A DNA stretch of 64,000 bases from Climacium dendroides (lineage: Eukaryota; Streptophyta; Bryopsida; Hypnales; Climaciaceae). The notes under the pieces are model-generated. The model saw only the letters and a list, made by a program, of their open reading frames with translations, did no database searches and had not been told where the DNA came from. Positions 22,151-33,760 of this stretch are shown in pieces (positions within the stretch are counted from its first letter, which is position 1; every line of letters starts with the position of its first letter). Where the stretch lies: the NCBI GenBank assembly GCA_950106755.1, contig OX467083.1, forward strand, positions 41,616,555-41,680,554, read 5' to 3'. The position numbers and the translations under genes are program-made.

Positions 22151-25100
22151 ATGGCGATGACCTCGACGATGTCGAACCGCAACGTTGAAGGCGGGCGAAG
22201 CAACGAGAACTCTTCGTCTCTTCCGGCGCACAAGGAAGGGCGCCTTTGGGCCATGGACCAGAGGATCGACCAGCCGCTTGGCGATGAAGCTGACCACGTC
22301 CGCTCCATGTTCTCTATCCAGGTATACCCCGAATTCACACCTCCAAACGTAAAATTCTTTAGAAAGAATTTGTGCAAGTTTTGAGCAGAGTTTGCGGTTT
22401 TGGTAACCCCTCGTCAGTGTGGAATTTCAAGAGTAGGTAGCGGTCGTTTGAGTTTCGCTGTTTTGGAGCTGAATGCCATGGCGCGCGCGCGCGCGCGCAA
22501 GAGATTTAATCGGTGCTTCTGGTTAAGAATATGATTCGCGAACGAATCTTCCGTTCTTAGCAACGATTGGGAGGTGATTAGTACACTAGTCGTGTGTACA
22601 GAGATTCCTGCAAGGAGACATTTGATGAGTGGTGGATTAGTGGGGTACTTTGGTGCCTTACGAAGTGCACTGCCTTCAATTTCGCCGGGTTTACGTGAAT
22701 GGCATGCGTGTGCGGCGTTGGAATTGCAGGTTTCTTTCGGTTTGGTTTAGTTTAGTGCGAGCGGAGCGAGCTGTTAACTCTTATATACATACGTGGACAC
22801 CGAATGAATTGCAGGTTTTTCTCGGGCTAGGGTAGTTTCGTCTGGCGTGGTGCACATTGTTAGTATGCGAGGTGCATTGTGAAAATGATGGTGCGTGATT
22901 TGTGAGTATTTGTGTGTTGGAGTTCACGATTCGAACGTGTAAGTGCTGGGACTCTCTTCTTCTTTCTCTGTATCGGTGGTGTCGTTTCCAAGGATTTCTT
23001 ACCTGTAATTGTCACTGGAATGATGATGAAACTTGAAAATGGCTATGTAGGCATTTATTTCGTTTCGTGTTGTGTTCTGGACGCAAATGGCCGGAGAAGT
23101 GATTTCTGGCGTGAACTGCTGTAGGTTATGATTGAGCAAGGACTTTGGACGTGAATTATTCTTGATCAGTAACACATTGTTAGAGTTTCTCCGCTTAGAT
23201 ATTGAGGGTCCGGCTGTAATAGTGAGGAGGGACTTGCTGGCTTGTGGAGAAGAAGATTTAATGTTTTCTTTCTTCTTACGTTGGCCGCTGTGGTTCCTTG
23301 AGTCGTTTTTTTTTTTAAAAACCCGGAATAATTGAAAACAGACCTAGAGATTTGTTTGCTTCTCTCACTGCCGCCTACTACCTTGGAATCGAAGGATCGT
23401 GATTGAATATTCCCGTGATTCCAAGATAGGGAGGACACCAGGCATGCATGATGATATAAAGAGTCAGGAGTTGCTACCGAATAGTTAATTACTGCGCTTG
23501 CCTCTGATCAAATTTGAATTCTTCTCCCAGTTCAATAACAAAAGTTTGCGTTTGCCCGAGTGGAAATTAGCCCTTAATCTGAGTATCTGACCAGACGTAC
23601 CTGGGATCCTGATTAAATTTTTTTTTCTTATTTATTTCTAAGCTACTGATCTTTCAAAGAAATATAAACAAAATAACAAGTTTTGTTTACTGGTCCAGGC
23701 TGTTCCGCTGAGTGCGGTGTTGCGCTTGGCATATCAAAGCCTGGGAGTGGTGTATGGCGATTTGGGCACATCACCGTTGTACGTGTTCAAAAGCACATTT
23801 GCGAATTTGTCAGTGGATAACAAGGACGACATTATCGGAGCTTTGTCTCTCATCATCTACACTCTCACCGTTATTCCTTTGATCAAATACATCTTCATCG
23901 TCCTCAGAGCCAATGACAATGGTGAAGGTATGAAACTTGATGAGCTCGTAAACCTGATTGCAAGAATTCGAACTTTGCAGATTTCATTCACTTCCCAAGT
24001 AGTTGACTATCTTGGTGTTAAATAGTCATGCACCCTGAATTTTTCAATCTGACTGCCTGGCTGTAAACTTATCAAGATTCATTATTCAGAGTGCACTGGC
24101 AAGGTATTTCTTGTCTTGTCGTACATCTGTCATCACCCAAAATCAGAGTTCTACGGGGAATTGAGATTCTTGGGGCCAAATGACTACGGTTTATGGAATT
24201 TTTCCTAATGTGTACGATTACTACATCTCTGCTGAATTGCTCCTTGGTCACAAGAATGGCGAAGTCCTCACTTTGAGTATATGATGCAGGGGGTACATTT
24301 GCGATGTATTCTCTTCTATGTCGGTACTGTAATATTAGTTCGCTGCCAAATAGTCATCCGTCCGATGTGGAGCTCACCACGTACCTCGTGGAGCATGCCA
24401 ACCAGAAAACCTATCTGCAGAAGAAGCTGGAAGGCAGCTACGTGCTTCAAAAGGTGCTGTTGCTTATCGTGCTGTTGGGAACCTGTATGGTGATAGGTGA
24501 TGGCATATTGACCCCGGCAATCTCAGGTACACCTGCAATGCAATCCTTCATTGCGTCACGGGAAAAAATATATGATCTATAGAGCATCAGTTGTCAATCA
24601 TCAACGCGGTACTAGCGTTTGTTAACTGAGATTTAATGAGGATTTACCTACTCTGCCAATATTAGAAGTGTCTATGGATGATTGTGATTTTCCTTGAGAG
24701 ATCTGGTCACTAGCAGGGAGCATCGTCCTTGCTGCTGAGATTGCGTCTTGTGTTCAGAATATCCATGCTTGATATCCAAAGATGACACAATGTAATGCCT
24801 TCTAAATTTGGATCATTCTTGAAGGTGATGCTAGTGGCTTGCAGCTTTGCTGATGATACTTTGAACATCTTGTGCGCTCTGCAGTCTTATCAGCAGTAGT
24901 GGGAATTAAGGCTGCTTCATCCAGCTTGAACACCAGTAAGCAACGCCTGGAATCACCATTCCTCTTGAACCACTAGAATTCAAAGTTTCAAAGTGTCCCT
25001 TGGACATTTCCTTTCTGTTCAAGCTTGTGCTCTACTAGTCTTTCTAACTGGTTATAAGTGGAAGTCTGTAACTTTGATGATGTGATTTTATTTGTTTTTC

Positions 25101-28100
25101 TGGGCATAGAGGCATCGTTATCTCATGTTTCAAATTTCTGAATTTGCAGATTTGGTAACGGTTATGTCGTTGATTATTCTAGTCTTTCTCTTCAGCCTGC
25201 AACGGTTCGGTACAGCAAGGGTCTCCTTTTTGTTCGCTCCCATTTTCACGACCTGGTTTTTCGTCCTTGCCTTGCTTGGTTGTTACAACATTATCAAATG
25301 GGACAAGTCTGTGTTTACAGCCTTCAATCCCCTTCACATCGTATATTTCTTCCAAAGGAACGGAAGATTAGGTTGGGAGCATCTTGGAGGAATCGTGCTG
25401 TGTATGACAGGTATTAATAAAATTCTTTTGTTTCTATGTTTCCAGACAGTATCTGACATTCCATTGTATCATTACCAAAAAAATCATGTACTCTTACTTA
25501 CTACGGGATGAATCTGTGTCGAATCAGAATGGATAATATAGAACAGGGTTCATAGTAAGACTAGATTGTTGCAGGAACTTTTAGTCAACGTCATGAAAAT
25601 AATCTTCTTTATGATTCATGGGGAGGTCTTCCTATAGCCTACCTTTTTGGTGGCTTACTTCCAATTCTTTTTTCTCAATTTTGTGTTTGGCTTGAATGTT
25701 GCAGGGACGGAGGCGTTGTTTGCTGATTTAGGCCACTTCAGTTATCGTTCCATCCAGGTGAAGACAACTAGGTGATATTTGTTGGACCTTTTTGCATAGG
25801 CAATCACATAATGTTACTAGTGGGTCCTTTTGCCTCCCACAAAAATAGCGATAATGTACCCATTTTTCACACTGGGAATTCAATATCAGTTGACTGTGTA
25901 GGGACCCTGCTAGTGACGTGTCAGTGGCCTCTTTATGAAATTCCAATAATCTTGAGGAGGGATACTTCATCTTCTGATGAAAGGAAATCTTTGGATCATG
26001 GAACGTTCTGTGCACATTCAACTTTTATAGTAGCTCCCCAGTTTAGCTTCAATCTCTCTGATAAAAAGTGGGTGGCTTTTGTACAGATTGCGTTCACTTC
26101 CTTGGTGTACCCTTGCTTGATTTTGACTTACATTGGGCAGTCCGCATATCTTGTGGGGCACTTGAAAGACGTTAACGATCCTTTCTACTCCTCACTTCCA
26201 CGTACGTAGCATATTTGCTTCTAATTTCTACAAAAATCATATTTTATTTTGCTATTTTTCTAATGTCATATCTCAAATTTTGGTGTCCTGTCCGATCCTT
26301 GCCCGATCCTTTGTTTCCTTTGAATTATATCTTAATGTCTATTTAATGACCTGACTAAGAGTCAGAATTTTAACATTCGAGCTCTAGACATTAGAACTGG
26401 TGTAGACCTGAGGTTCCAGACGGGTGATTGGAAAGTGCCGATCATGTCCAATTTTTGCTTTTGCGTTTTATTTTTTTATGGTAGATGCATGTGCATCTTA
26501 TATGGTATGTCATATATGTATGCTCACGGATGTCAAATTGCCTGGTGCTCTACAGAAAAGCTGTATTGGCCCATATTTGTGTTGGCAACATTGGCTGCGA
26601 TGATTGCAAGCCAAGCCATAATCACGGCTACTTTTTCCATTGTCAAGCAATCGGTAGCTTTGGGATGCTTCCCACGCGTGAAGATTGTGCACACGTCAAA
26701 TGACATTGCTGGACAGGTGTACATTCCCGAAATTAATTGGATCCTTATGGTTCTGTGCCTGCTCATTACTGCTGGTTTTCGAGACACCAACGAAATCGGC
26801 AATGCTTACGGTAGGTTACCCCATTCTTCCATTTACACGACTTTCATTTCGCCTTCCCTTGCTGGTAAGCCTCGAGAGATTCACACTGTGGGTTCCTCAT
26901 GTGGCAGGCATCGCCGTGGTGGTGGTGATGATCGTGACCACGTTCCTGACCACGCTAGTGATCATCATCGTGTGGCGCAAGCACTGGCTGCTGGCCCTCC
27001 TCTTTGCCGTGTTCTTCGGTGCCATCGAGGGCACCTACTTGTCCGCAGTTCTCTTCAAAACCACGCAAGGCGGATGGGTCCCGCTCGTCATCGCCGTGGT
27101 CTTCGGCACCATCATGTACACATGGCACTACGGCACGCTCAAGCGCTACAATTACGAGATTCAGCACAAAGTGTCCGTGGGCTGGCTGCTGGGTCTGGGT
27201 CCAAGCTTGGGCTTGGTCCGCGTGCCTGGCATCGGCCTCATGTACACGGATCTGGCGCACGGTGTACCGCCCCTGTTCTCTCACTTCGTCACCAACTTGC
27301 CCGCCATTCACTCCACGGTGGTGTTCGTGTGCATCAAGTACCTGCCGGTGAACACGGTGCCCCAGGAGGAGCGGTTTCTGGTGCGCAGGATCGGGACGCG
27401 GGCGTACTCCATGTACCGCTGCGCTGCCCGCTACGGCTACAAGGACATCCACAAGAAGGACGACTATTTCGAGAAGCTGCTGATGCTGAGCTTGACGAGG
27501 TTCATTGAGTTGGAGAATCTGCGCGAGCATAGCGACCGCGAGTCCATGGCGGCGAGCTGGACGCCGGAGGAGCAGCGCAGTGCTGCAGGGGGAGACTCTC
27601 TTCCGTCTGTTGTGGTCAACACGGCCAATCGGATGCAGCTGGAACGGATACTGCGCTTGCATGGGCTCGTGCAGGCTGGCGACCCCGGTACGTTTTTGAC
27701 TCTTCCCCCTCGGTCCCTTCTTTTTAATTGAAGTCAAACAGTTTAGTAGTATAATGCGTGCTTAAAGACCAAGGAATCATGGTTTTGAAAGTGCTAATTC
27801 AATTGGTCATATGGTGGAAAGTATATTATTGAAATGGGTAGACTGAATGAATATGTTCAAATAATCAACTTTGGAACAAAGAAAAATGCCTATATTATGC
27901 ACATAGTATATTGACATACAGTGCACATTCAAGGACCAATTAAGATTCATATTTTTGAAATGGTGAGCTCAGTTAGTCATTTTGCAGTGGAAAGTATAAT
28001 TGAAATGCGACAACATTTTGTATAATTAGCACACTGATTGAATGTGTTAATTAAAAATTATAAGCTTTGGAACGCTTATTGAACTGTGTACAAAAATATG

Positions 28101-30348
28101 TGTCTGACTATAGCTTCTTGTTTGAGATACAAGTAGAAAGTCTACCTTGGAAGTTTGTAAGAAATTTCTATTGTCTTGAAAATGTAGGGGGGTTTCTTTC
28201 TATTTGTACGTTGTTAGTACTTCTCTAACTCATTTATTTTAACTCATAGATATAGAAGTGATATAGAAGTGAACACTTTTGATCATTTGCATTTTGGAGG
28301 ATTAAAGAGAACAATTTTAATATATAGTTTTAAGAAAAAACTAATATAGTTTGAGCTTGGTTTTAAAGACTAACTATAATTCTTATCAATTCATGTAGTT
28401 GATAGCAAACTAGTCAACTTGGGGGGCTTTGTACTACAATTTTATAATATAATTACAAAAACATATGCCAAAAGCTAATATTATTTTTAGAGTCAAGTTA
28501 AGAGACAATTGAGGTATTTGAAAAGTTATGATGTGTTTGATGGGGGGGTGTTTGTTTCACAATCTAATTTTGGACGTACACATCCAATGGGATTGAAGTC
28601 ATTGTTCAAGTGTTTGACTTTGAACAAAATAAACCCAATGGAAAACAACTTAGTACCAAACACATTTTAGTAAGTATTGAGGTGCAAAAAGCCCTTTAGT
28701 TCCATGCCTTGCAAGCTAAGACCGAAATTCCAATTTGGGAAAATAGCCACCTAAGTAGATTGTATGCAACCATTCTAGGAAAGCACAAAGTTGAACAAGA
28801 ATTCAAATGCAATCTAATAAAATTGCCATGTGTTCATTGTGGTCCAATGAGAGTTACAAAGAGGGATGAAAAAACAAAACATTCCTTGATAGTCTTGACT
28901 TTGCAAGTACTCGTAATGTTTCTGATTTTACATTAACCCCTAAAGAACCAAACATCATTTTTTGGCAACATAGCAATTTTGAACAATTCACTATGAACGG
29001 AATTTTTACTATTTTTTGTTGAAATTTTCACACTATTTCTCTAAGGAGTAGCTTTAAGGCCCAACAATTTTCATAACTTTTGACTACATGGTCAAAAAGT
29101 TATTGTATGACATGTAATTTTCAACATTTGGTAGGCAAACTAAACAAAAAAACCTTCTTTAATAATTGCTTTTAAAAAAAATAAAAATTTGAAATTGATT
29201 CTTTGAATTTATTTATACATTAAAATCTTTGAATAATTTCATTTTGATTAACGAGATGAAAGTTATGAGGAGTTTAGTTGTGGGTAGTTTGCGGGTAGTT
29301 ATGGAATCTATATTCTAAAATAAACTTTGAAGTCCTTTATTTAACTCAATTTTCAATATTTTTGGAAAAAAATAAAATCATAGGATGTAGATTGTTTATT
29401 ACAACATTACAAACATTGGGATTGACATTTTTCAACTCTATAAAATAAATTGTTAGCAATTTAATATTTTGAATCATTCTCTACTTCTTTCTACTTACTA
29501 TTTTTTTCCTATATGTTGTACAACTCTAAATAATCTGAAAATTTTCAAGCATGTAGCCTACTTGCCTTGAAAGAATGAATCCAAAGAGTAACCACCATTT
29601 TGGACATTTTTTCATAATAATCTAACCTTGTGAAGTGTAGCTACTCAGTTTTTCGTAAGGACAAAAAGAAGATTTTTGTTGCTTCAAATGCTAATATCTT
29701 GCAATCTACACAGTGAAAATTTTTGAAATTTTTTTCACATCTTCTCAAACCAAAGTAATATAAGATCTTACAGTTAAATGTGTCCAAAAATGTTTTTTTT
29801 CAAAAACTTGGTACTTGTACTAGAGATGGCAGTTTTGAAGCAGTTTTGATGAAGACATAGTCAAAATCCTTTAGGGGTTAAAAAATGAATATGAGACAAC
29901 TTTCTGTGAAGTTTTTCTTGTTTTTAATAATTTGTTTGATCTTATTTGTATCCAATTTTTATTCAATTTCATGTCAAGCACCCGCAAGCGGATATTTTAG
30001 TAAAATGAGGGTTTCACATATGCAGGGGATTCAAACAATGGCGAGTATTCCGATCAGTCTGGCATTAGCTTGGCTGAAATCGCAAACCATCAAAGTGAAG
30101 CTGGTGAAGGTGCTAGCAGTTCGGATTTGCAAGATGAGCTTGCGTTTTTGAATTCCTGTAAAGAGGCTGGCGTTGTGTACATTCTGGGGAACAATGTTGT
30201 GAGAGCTCGCAAGGACGCAGGCTTTTTCAAAAAGTTGGCCATCAACTACATTTACACTTTTCTGAGGAGACTCAGTAGAGACAGCCGGGTGGTGTTGAAC
30301 ATCCCCCATGAGTGCCTCCTTCAGGTGGGCATGGTGTACTATGTCTGA
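22151..30348 (+). CDS. HAK/KUP/KT potassium transporter, 10 exons
   Basis: Membrane K+ transporter, probably K+/H+ symport, at the plasma or vacuolar membrane. Exons: 22151-22321, 23699-23927, 24290-24526, 24885-24935, 25150-25410, 25705-25757, 26087-26201, 26556-26810, 26908-27687, 30026-30348. All junctions are GT-AG and phases match, giving 824 codons and a stop, a normal length. The family signature [15 protein letters not shown] is at residues 73-87, then [17 protein letters not shown] across the exon 2/3 joint, [10 protein letters not shown] near residue 205 and [11 protein letters not shown] in exon 6. About twelve hydrophobic segments end in exon 9, followed by a long cytosolic tail and the typical VGMVYYV ending. 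I chose ATG 22151 as the first in-frame ATG after the leader. The last intron (2.3 kb) holds a TTAA element. No breaks are seen, so probably functional. Confidence 0.95.
22481..22498. repeat. (GC)9 microsatellite in HAK intron 1
   Basis: Eighteen bases of alternating GC within the first intron of the transporter gene; a candidate for length polymorphism and Z-DNA-like structure. Confidence 0.95.
28933..29881 (+). mobile_element. TTAA element, 948-bp family, copy C, inside HAK intron 9
   Basis: Starts TTAACCCCTAAAGAACCAAA and ends ATCCTTTAGGGGTTAA. It is in the same orientation as the gene. It aligns throughout with copies A and B. The intron is 2.3 kb, and the element accounts for about 40 percent of it. 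Splice sites at 27688 and 30025 are untouched. Confidence 0.85.
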
Positions 30349-33300
30349 AACCTTTTTCACTTTTAAATTTTTCCAGTTTTTTCTGTATATAGGTGAGTGT
30401 ATGAACATATCATTCTTTAGCTCAAGGTATCATACTTTGAATGGGAACCAAGCAAGATGAAAAGAGGATACTGAGAATCAAAATAGGATTAGAATTTGAC
30501 CCAATGCTCAATCATGTCAAGATGAGCTATATGGGCATGTCATAGTTGGTCATCAGATGTAATCAGATATTGGACGTAACCCCCTCCTCCAAACTAGATC
30601 AAGCCCATCAAATCTAGCCTTAAAGATCTACGGCTCTCTGAAGAGCATGGGAAGGATGGGTTTATGACCAAGAAGTGTAAACCAAAGTTGCACCATGTGG
30701 CAATCAAAGCAACAGGAGAAGGTTATGTTAAATAGATTGAATCCGAATGTGCCTCTGGAAAGGAAGAGGTACGTATATGGAGCACAGCAGCAAGACTTGG
30801 ATGCCCAACTTATGAGTGAAATTGTAACATCGTAGGCTACTACCAAGGGCGAGAGATCAGGGTAGTATGTATGTAGAAAGGAGCAAATAGGTGAGGTTTT
30901 GATCACATCCTCGGGTCAAAATGTGATTTGTACAAGGATGACAACCGTGTTTTATGGATGATTTACACAAAGTTGTGAATATATGTGAGGTTTTGAGCTG
31001 TAAACGCACTGCCGTGGGCGTTTGAATTGGTCGCAGTTTCGGCGATGCTGATGCTTGTGGATGTTCCGTAACTTTCTCGCTGTTGGAATTCTACAACCCC
31101 AAGATTCGAACCTAAACAAACAGCTCTAACAAGTGGATACATTGGTGAGTCTTGCAGTACGACAGTTGTAGCTATAAATACAAGCACAGACAATCAGTAG
31201 AACACGGAGAGCTATATTGCGCCTATCCTCCTGCATGTGGTTCAATCAACCTGTTTGAACCTGTTTCTTAGAGCCTCCGCTCTCACTGTTTGCCATACAT
31301 ACACACGCAACCCTATTTCTTCGCGTCCTTCACCGTAGTATTACTGGCGCCATGCTCCTCGTTCGGCCCAATTGAAGCAAACACAGTCGCAGCATGGATG
31401 CATCTAAGCAGACTCTGTGGATGTGGAGAAGTCGAGGCCTGATTCCCCAGCAGATCCAATTAACGGAAGCACTCAAGCAAGCATTGAAGAATCATTTGCG
31501 GATAGCTCAAGAAGACGTGAAAATCGTCGCGAAGCACTAGCATGCTGAGCCATCCCCAAATAGAGGTACTTTTCAACTCCAGAAAATCTCTATCAGATTC
31601 CAGCTCCCCATTCAATATTGACTGCAGAAGAAGCACAACAGGTAAGGTAGACAACCCTAAAGGCGTGATCCTGGCATGGCATCTAAACCTGTCTGGTAGA
31701 AACCCTAACTCTTTTGACGGCGATAACTTCAACTTCAACTTGGAACAGTCTCTCAACAGGCTCTGCATTTCACGACAGTTTTGGAATTGAGTCATGGTGC
31801 CAGTGTGTTCAATTCAATGTCCCAGTGCTGGTGCAAAAATATGAGCGTTAAGAAATGTCTACAGGTGTACCTGGAGGAGCCAAGAAGGCACGGCCAAGAA
31901 GAGTGTGCACATCTAAAAGATGGCAAGCAGTAGCAGAATGAAGATTAGACTAGCCATCTCCAGCGATCAACGACGTTACAAACTCGGCATCAATCTCTTC
32001 TCTGCATCCAAGCTTCTATTAGTTAGCACACAATCTTTACATCTGGAAAATCCATAGCACATTACCGTCCCGTGAAGGTCTGATTCGTCACCAGCACCTC
32101 AGGACATTCATAAGACAACACATGTCACATTTTTAAAAATATGACTTAATTTCTTCCAAATCTGTAGGGTATTCAATGTTGAAAATGTTCCTCTCACGAG
32201 CATTACTAGACAACGTCAATACAAAATCTCAATGAAGGAGGGAACTCATTTTTGACCACTTAAGCAAATACACTTATTTGTAGGGTGGGTTTCTTTCATG
32301 GAAAAATTATTCCTATGTGCTGAAATAGAGTTCAAAAGGTTTCAAAATATGTTTATTATGAAATTTCTCAAAACATAATTATTATGAATTTTTTAGCTAC
32401 AGATTTTCTTCAACCCATATTGATCATATAGACCTTTCTATTTCCAAATAAAGACTCGTTGCAAAATCCACCCAAGGTTGGTTGCAATATTGAGAGTCTT
32501 GTAGCCAATCATAATGCGCCACAAATGCATCAGGAACTGTGCCATAATTTATCACTACTCATCTCTTCTTGCACGAAAAGAGAGTAGCCTATACTAGCCA
32601 AATGAAGGGATCAAGAATGGGTTGCCTTGCATACTAAGGTAGTATGTTGTAAAGTGACCATTTAAGGGTTGATTTGCCTTTTTCATGGGTTTCCGTGGAT
32701 GGAAATTTTTTTAGCTCATTTTCAAAAAAAGAAAAATAGATGCACAATGTAATCCAACTCATTTTGTATTTTTCCATTCATTATTGAATTAGTTATGAAT
32801 TTTCAAAGATTTGTGTCATAGCCATCTATTTATGACTATAGATCTCTCAAAATCCACCCACTTGTAACTTGTAAAGAGATGGGAGGAAACCAAGGAAAAT
32901 AATTGGCTCCTACAATAAATAATAGATTTTTCTTGATTCAATCAATGGTTAAAGAGGTCCATTTAAAGATAAACTCATGTCCATTCAATAGTCAATTATA
33001 GGAGTAGTTTAAAGAGGATGGGCACTTTTAGAGCATACTACTTTACATCACACACTTCAGATGAAATATCATAAATGTAATGTACAAGAAAGTGTTTTTT
33101 ACTAATTGAAACTTGTGAATTGCATCTACAAGCCTCCATCCATATAGAATTTGTAATGACCATTCCACATGTATTGCTAAAATAAAGTTTCAATACCTAC
33201 CTACTTTGCAATACAAAAAACATTCACTAACATCAAGTGAAAACAAACCTTAGCCAGTGGTTCTCCCCAAACATTGGGTGGCATCCCAAATGGAGGTATA

Positions 33301-33760
33301 GGAACTACTAGTAAATATGCAATTAGGCAGGTGCTACAATATTACCTTAAGTCTTGTTGTAGTCCTTCACATGTGGCTTACTGTCATCTTCCTTTTGGTG
33401 TATAAGACGAGGCAAATTGTTATATGGAGAAATTTTAGTTTCATATGACCTATGATGAGGCTTTTGGTGAGGCTCCTTAGTGATGTTGTAAGGCAAGTTC
33501 TCTTCTTTACCAAACACAAAGGTATGTATGGACAATTGTTCTTCATTACTTAGCTCTTGCTTGACTCAATCACAACTTTACAAATTTCTATTCACTAAAT
33601 GTAGGATTCATTATTTTTTGATTCCAAGTTCAATAGTTTATTGTGATTGTTTTGGATTAAGCGAGTCCAAATTTGATTCACAAGTGAAAGAGTGTGATTT
33701 TGTAGGAATTTGCAATTAAATGGGAACAATAGAATTGTTCAAGCATAGGTGCAAACGTAA
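30349..33760. other. Spacer after HAK with two dispersed repeats
   Basis: No gene recognised. Segment 31311-31650 is similar to 39832-40170 (separate entry). Segment 32318-32640 (GCTGAAATAGAGTT, CAATATTGAGAG.CTTGTA, CAATCATAAT, TACT.ATCTCTTC) recurs, diverged, at 56205-56530 inside the large CACTA element. The HAK 3' UTR must lie at the left edge, but I see no clear polyadenylation signal. Confidence 0.5.
31311..31650 (+). repeat. Duplicated segment of unknown nature (partner 39832-40170)
   Basis: Both copies share AATCCTATTTCT, GCCATGCTCCT, ATGCATCTAA.CAGA.TCTGTGGATGT, AGAAGTCGAGGC.TGATTC and CTATCAGATTCCA. In one frame both read a similar peptide of about 45 residues (ASKQTLWMWRSRG here, ASKQNLWMYRSRG there), so it may derive from a coding exon. 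I do not recognise the protein. The copy here has its frame stopped soon after about residue 48. Confidence 0.55.

Noticed and set aside
21768..22377. Minus-strand frames of 102-184 codons opposite the HAK leader and first exon
   Set aside because: Overlapping frames in a GC-rich promoter/first-exon region; no recognised domain and no splice signals supporting them.
26955..27737. 260-codon open frame on the minus strand opposite the largest HAK exon
   Set aside because: It is the antisense of a GC-rich, strongly conserved transporter exon and encodes a histidine/glutamine-rich sequence with no known family; a composition artefact.
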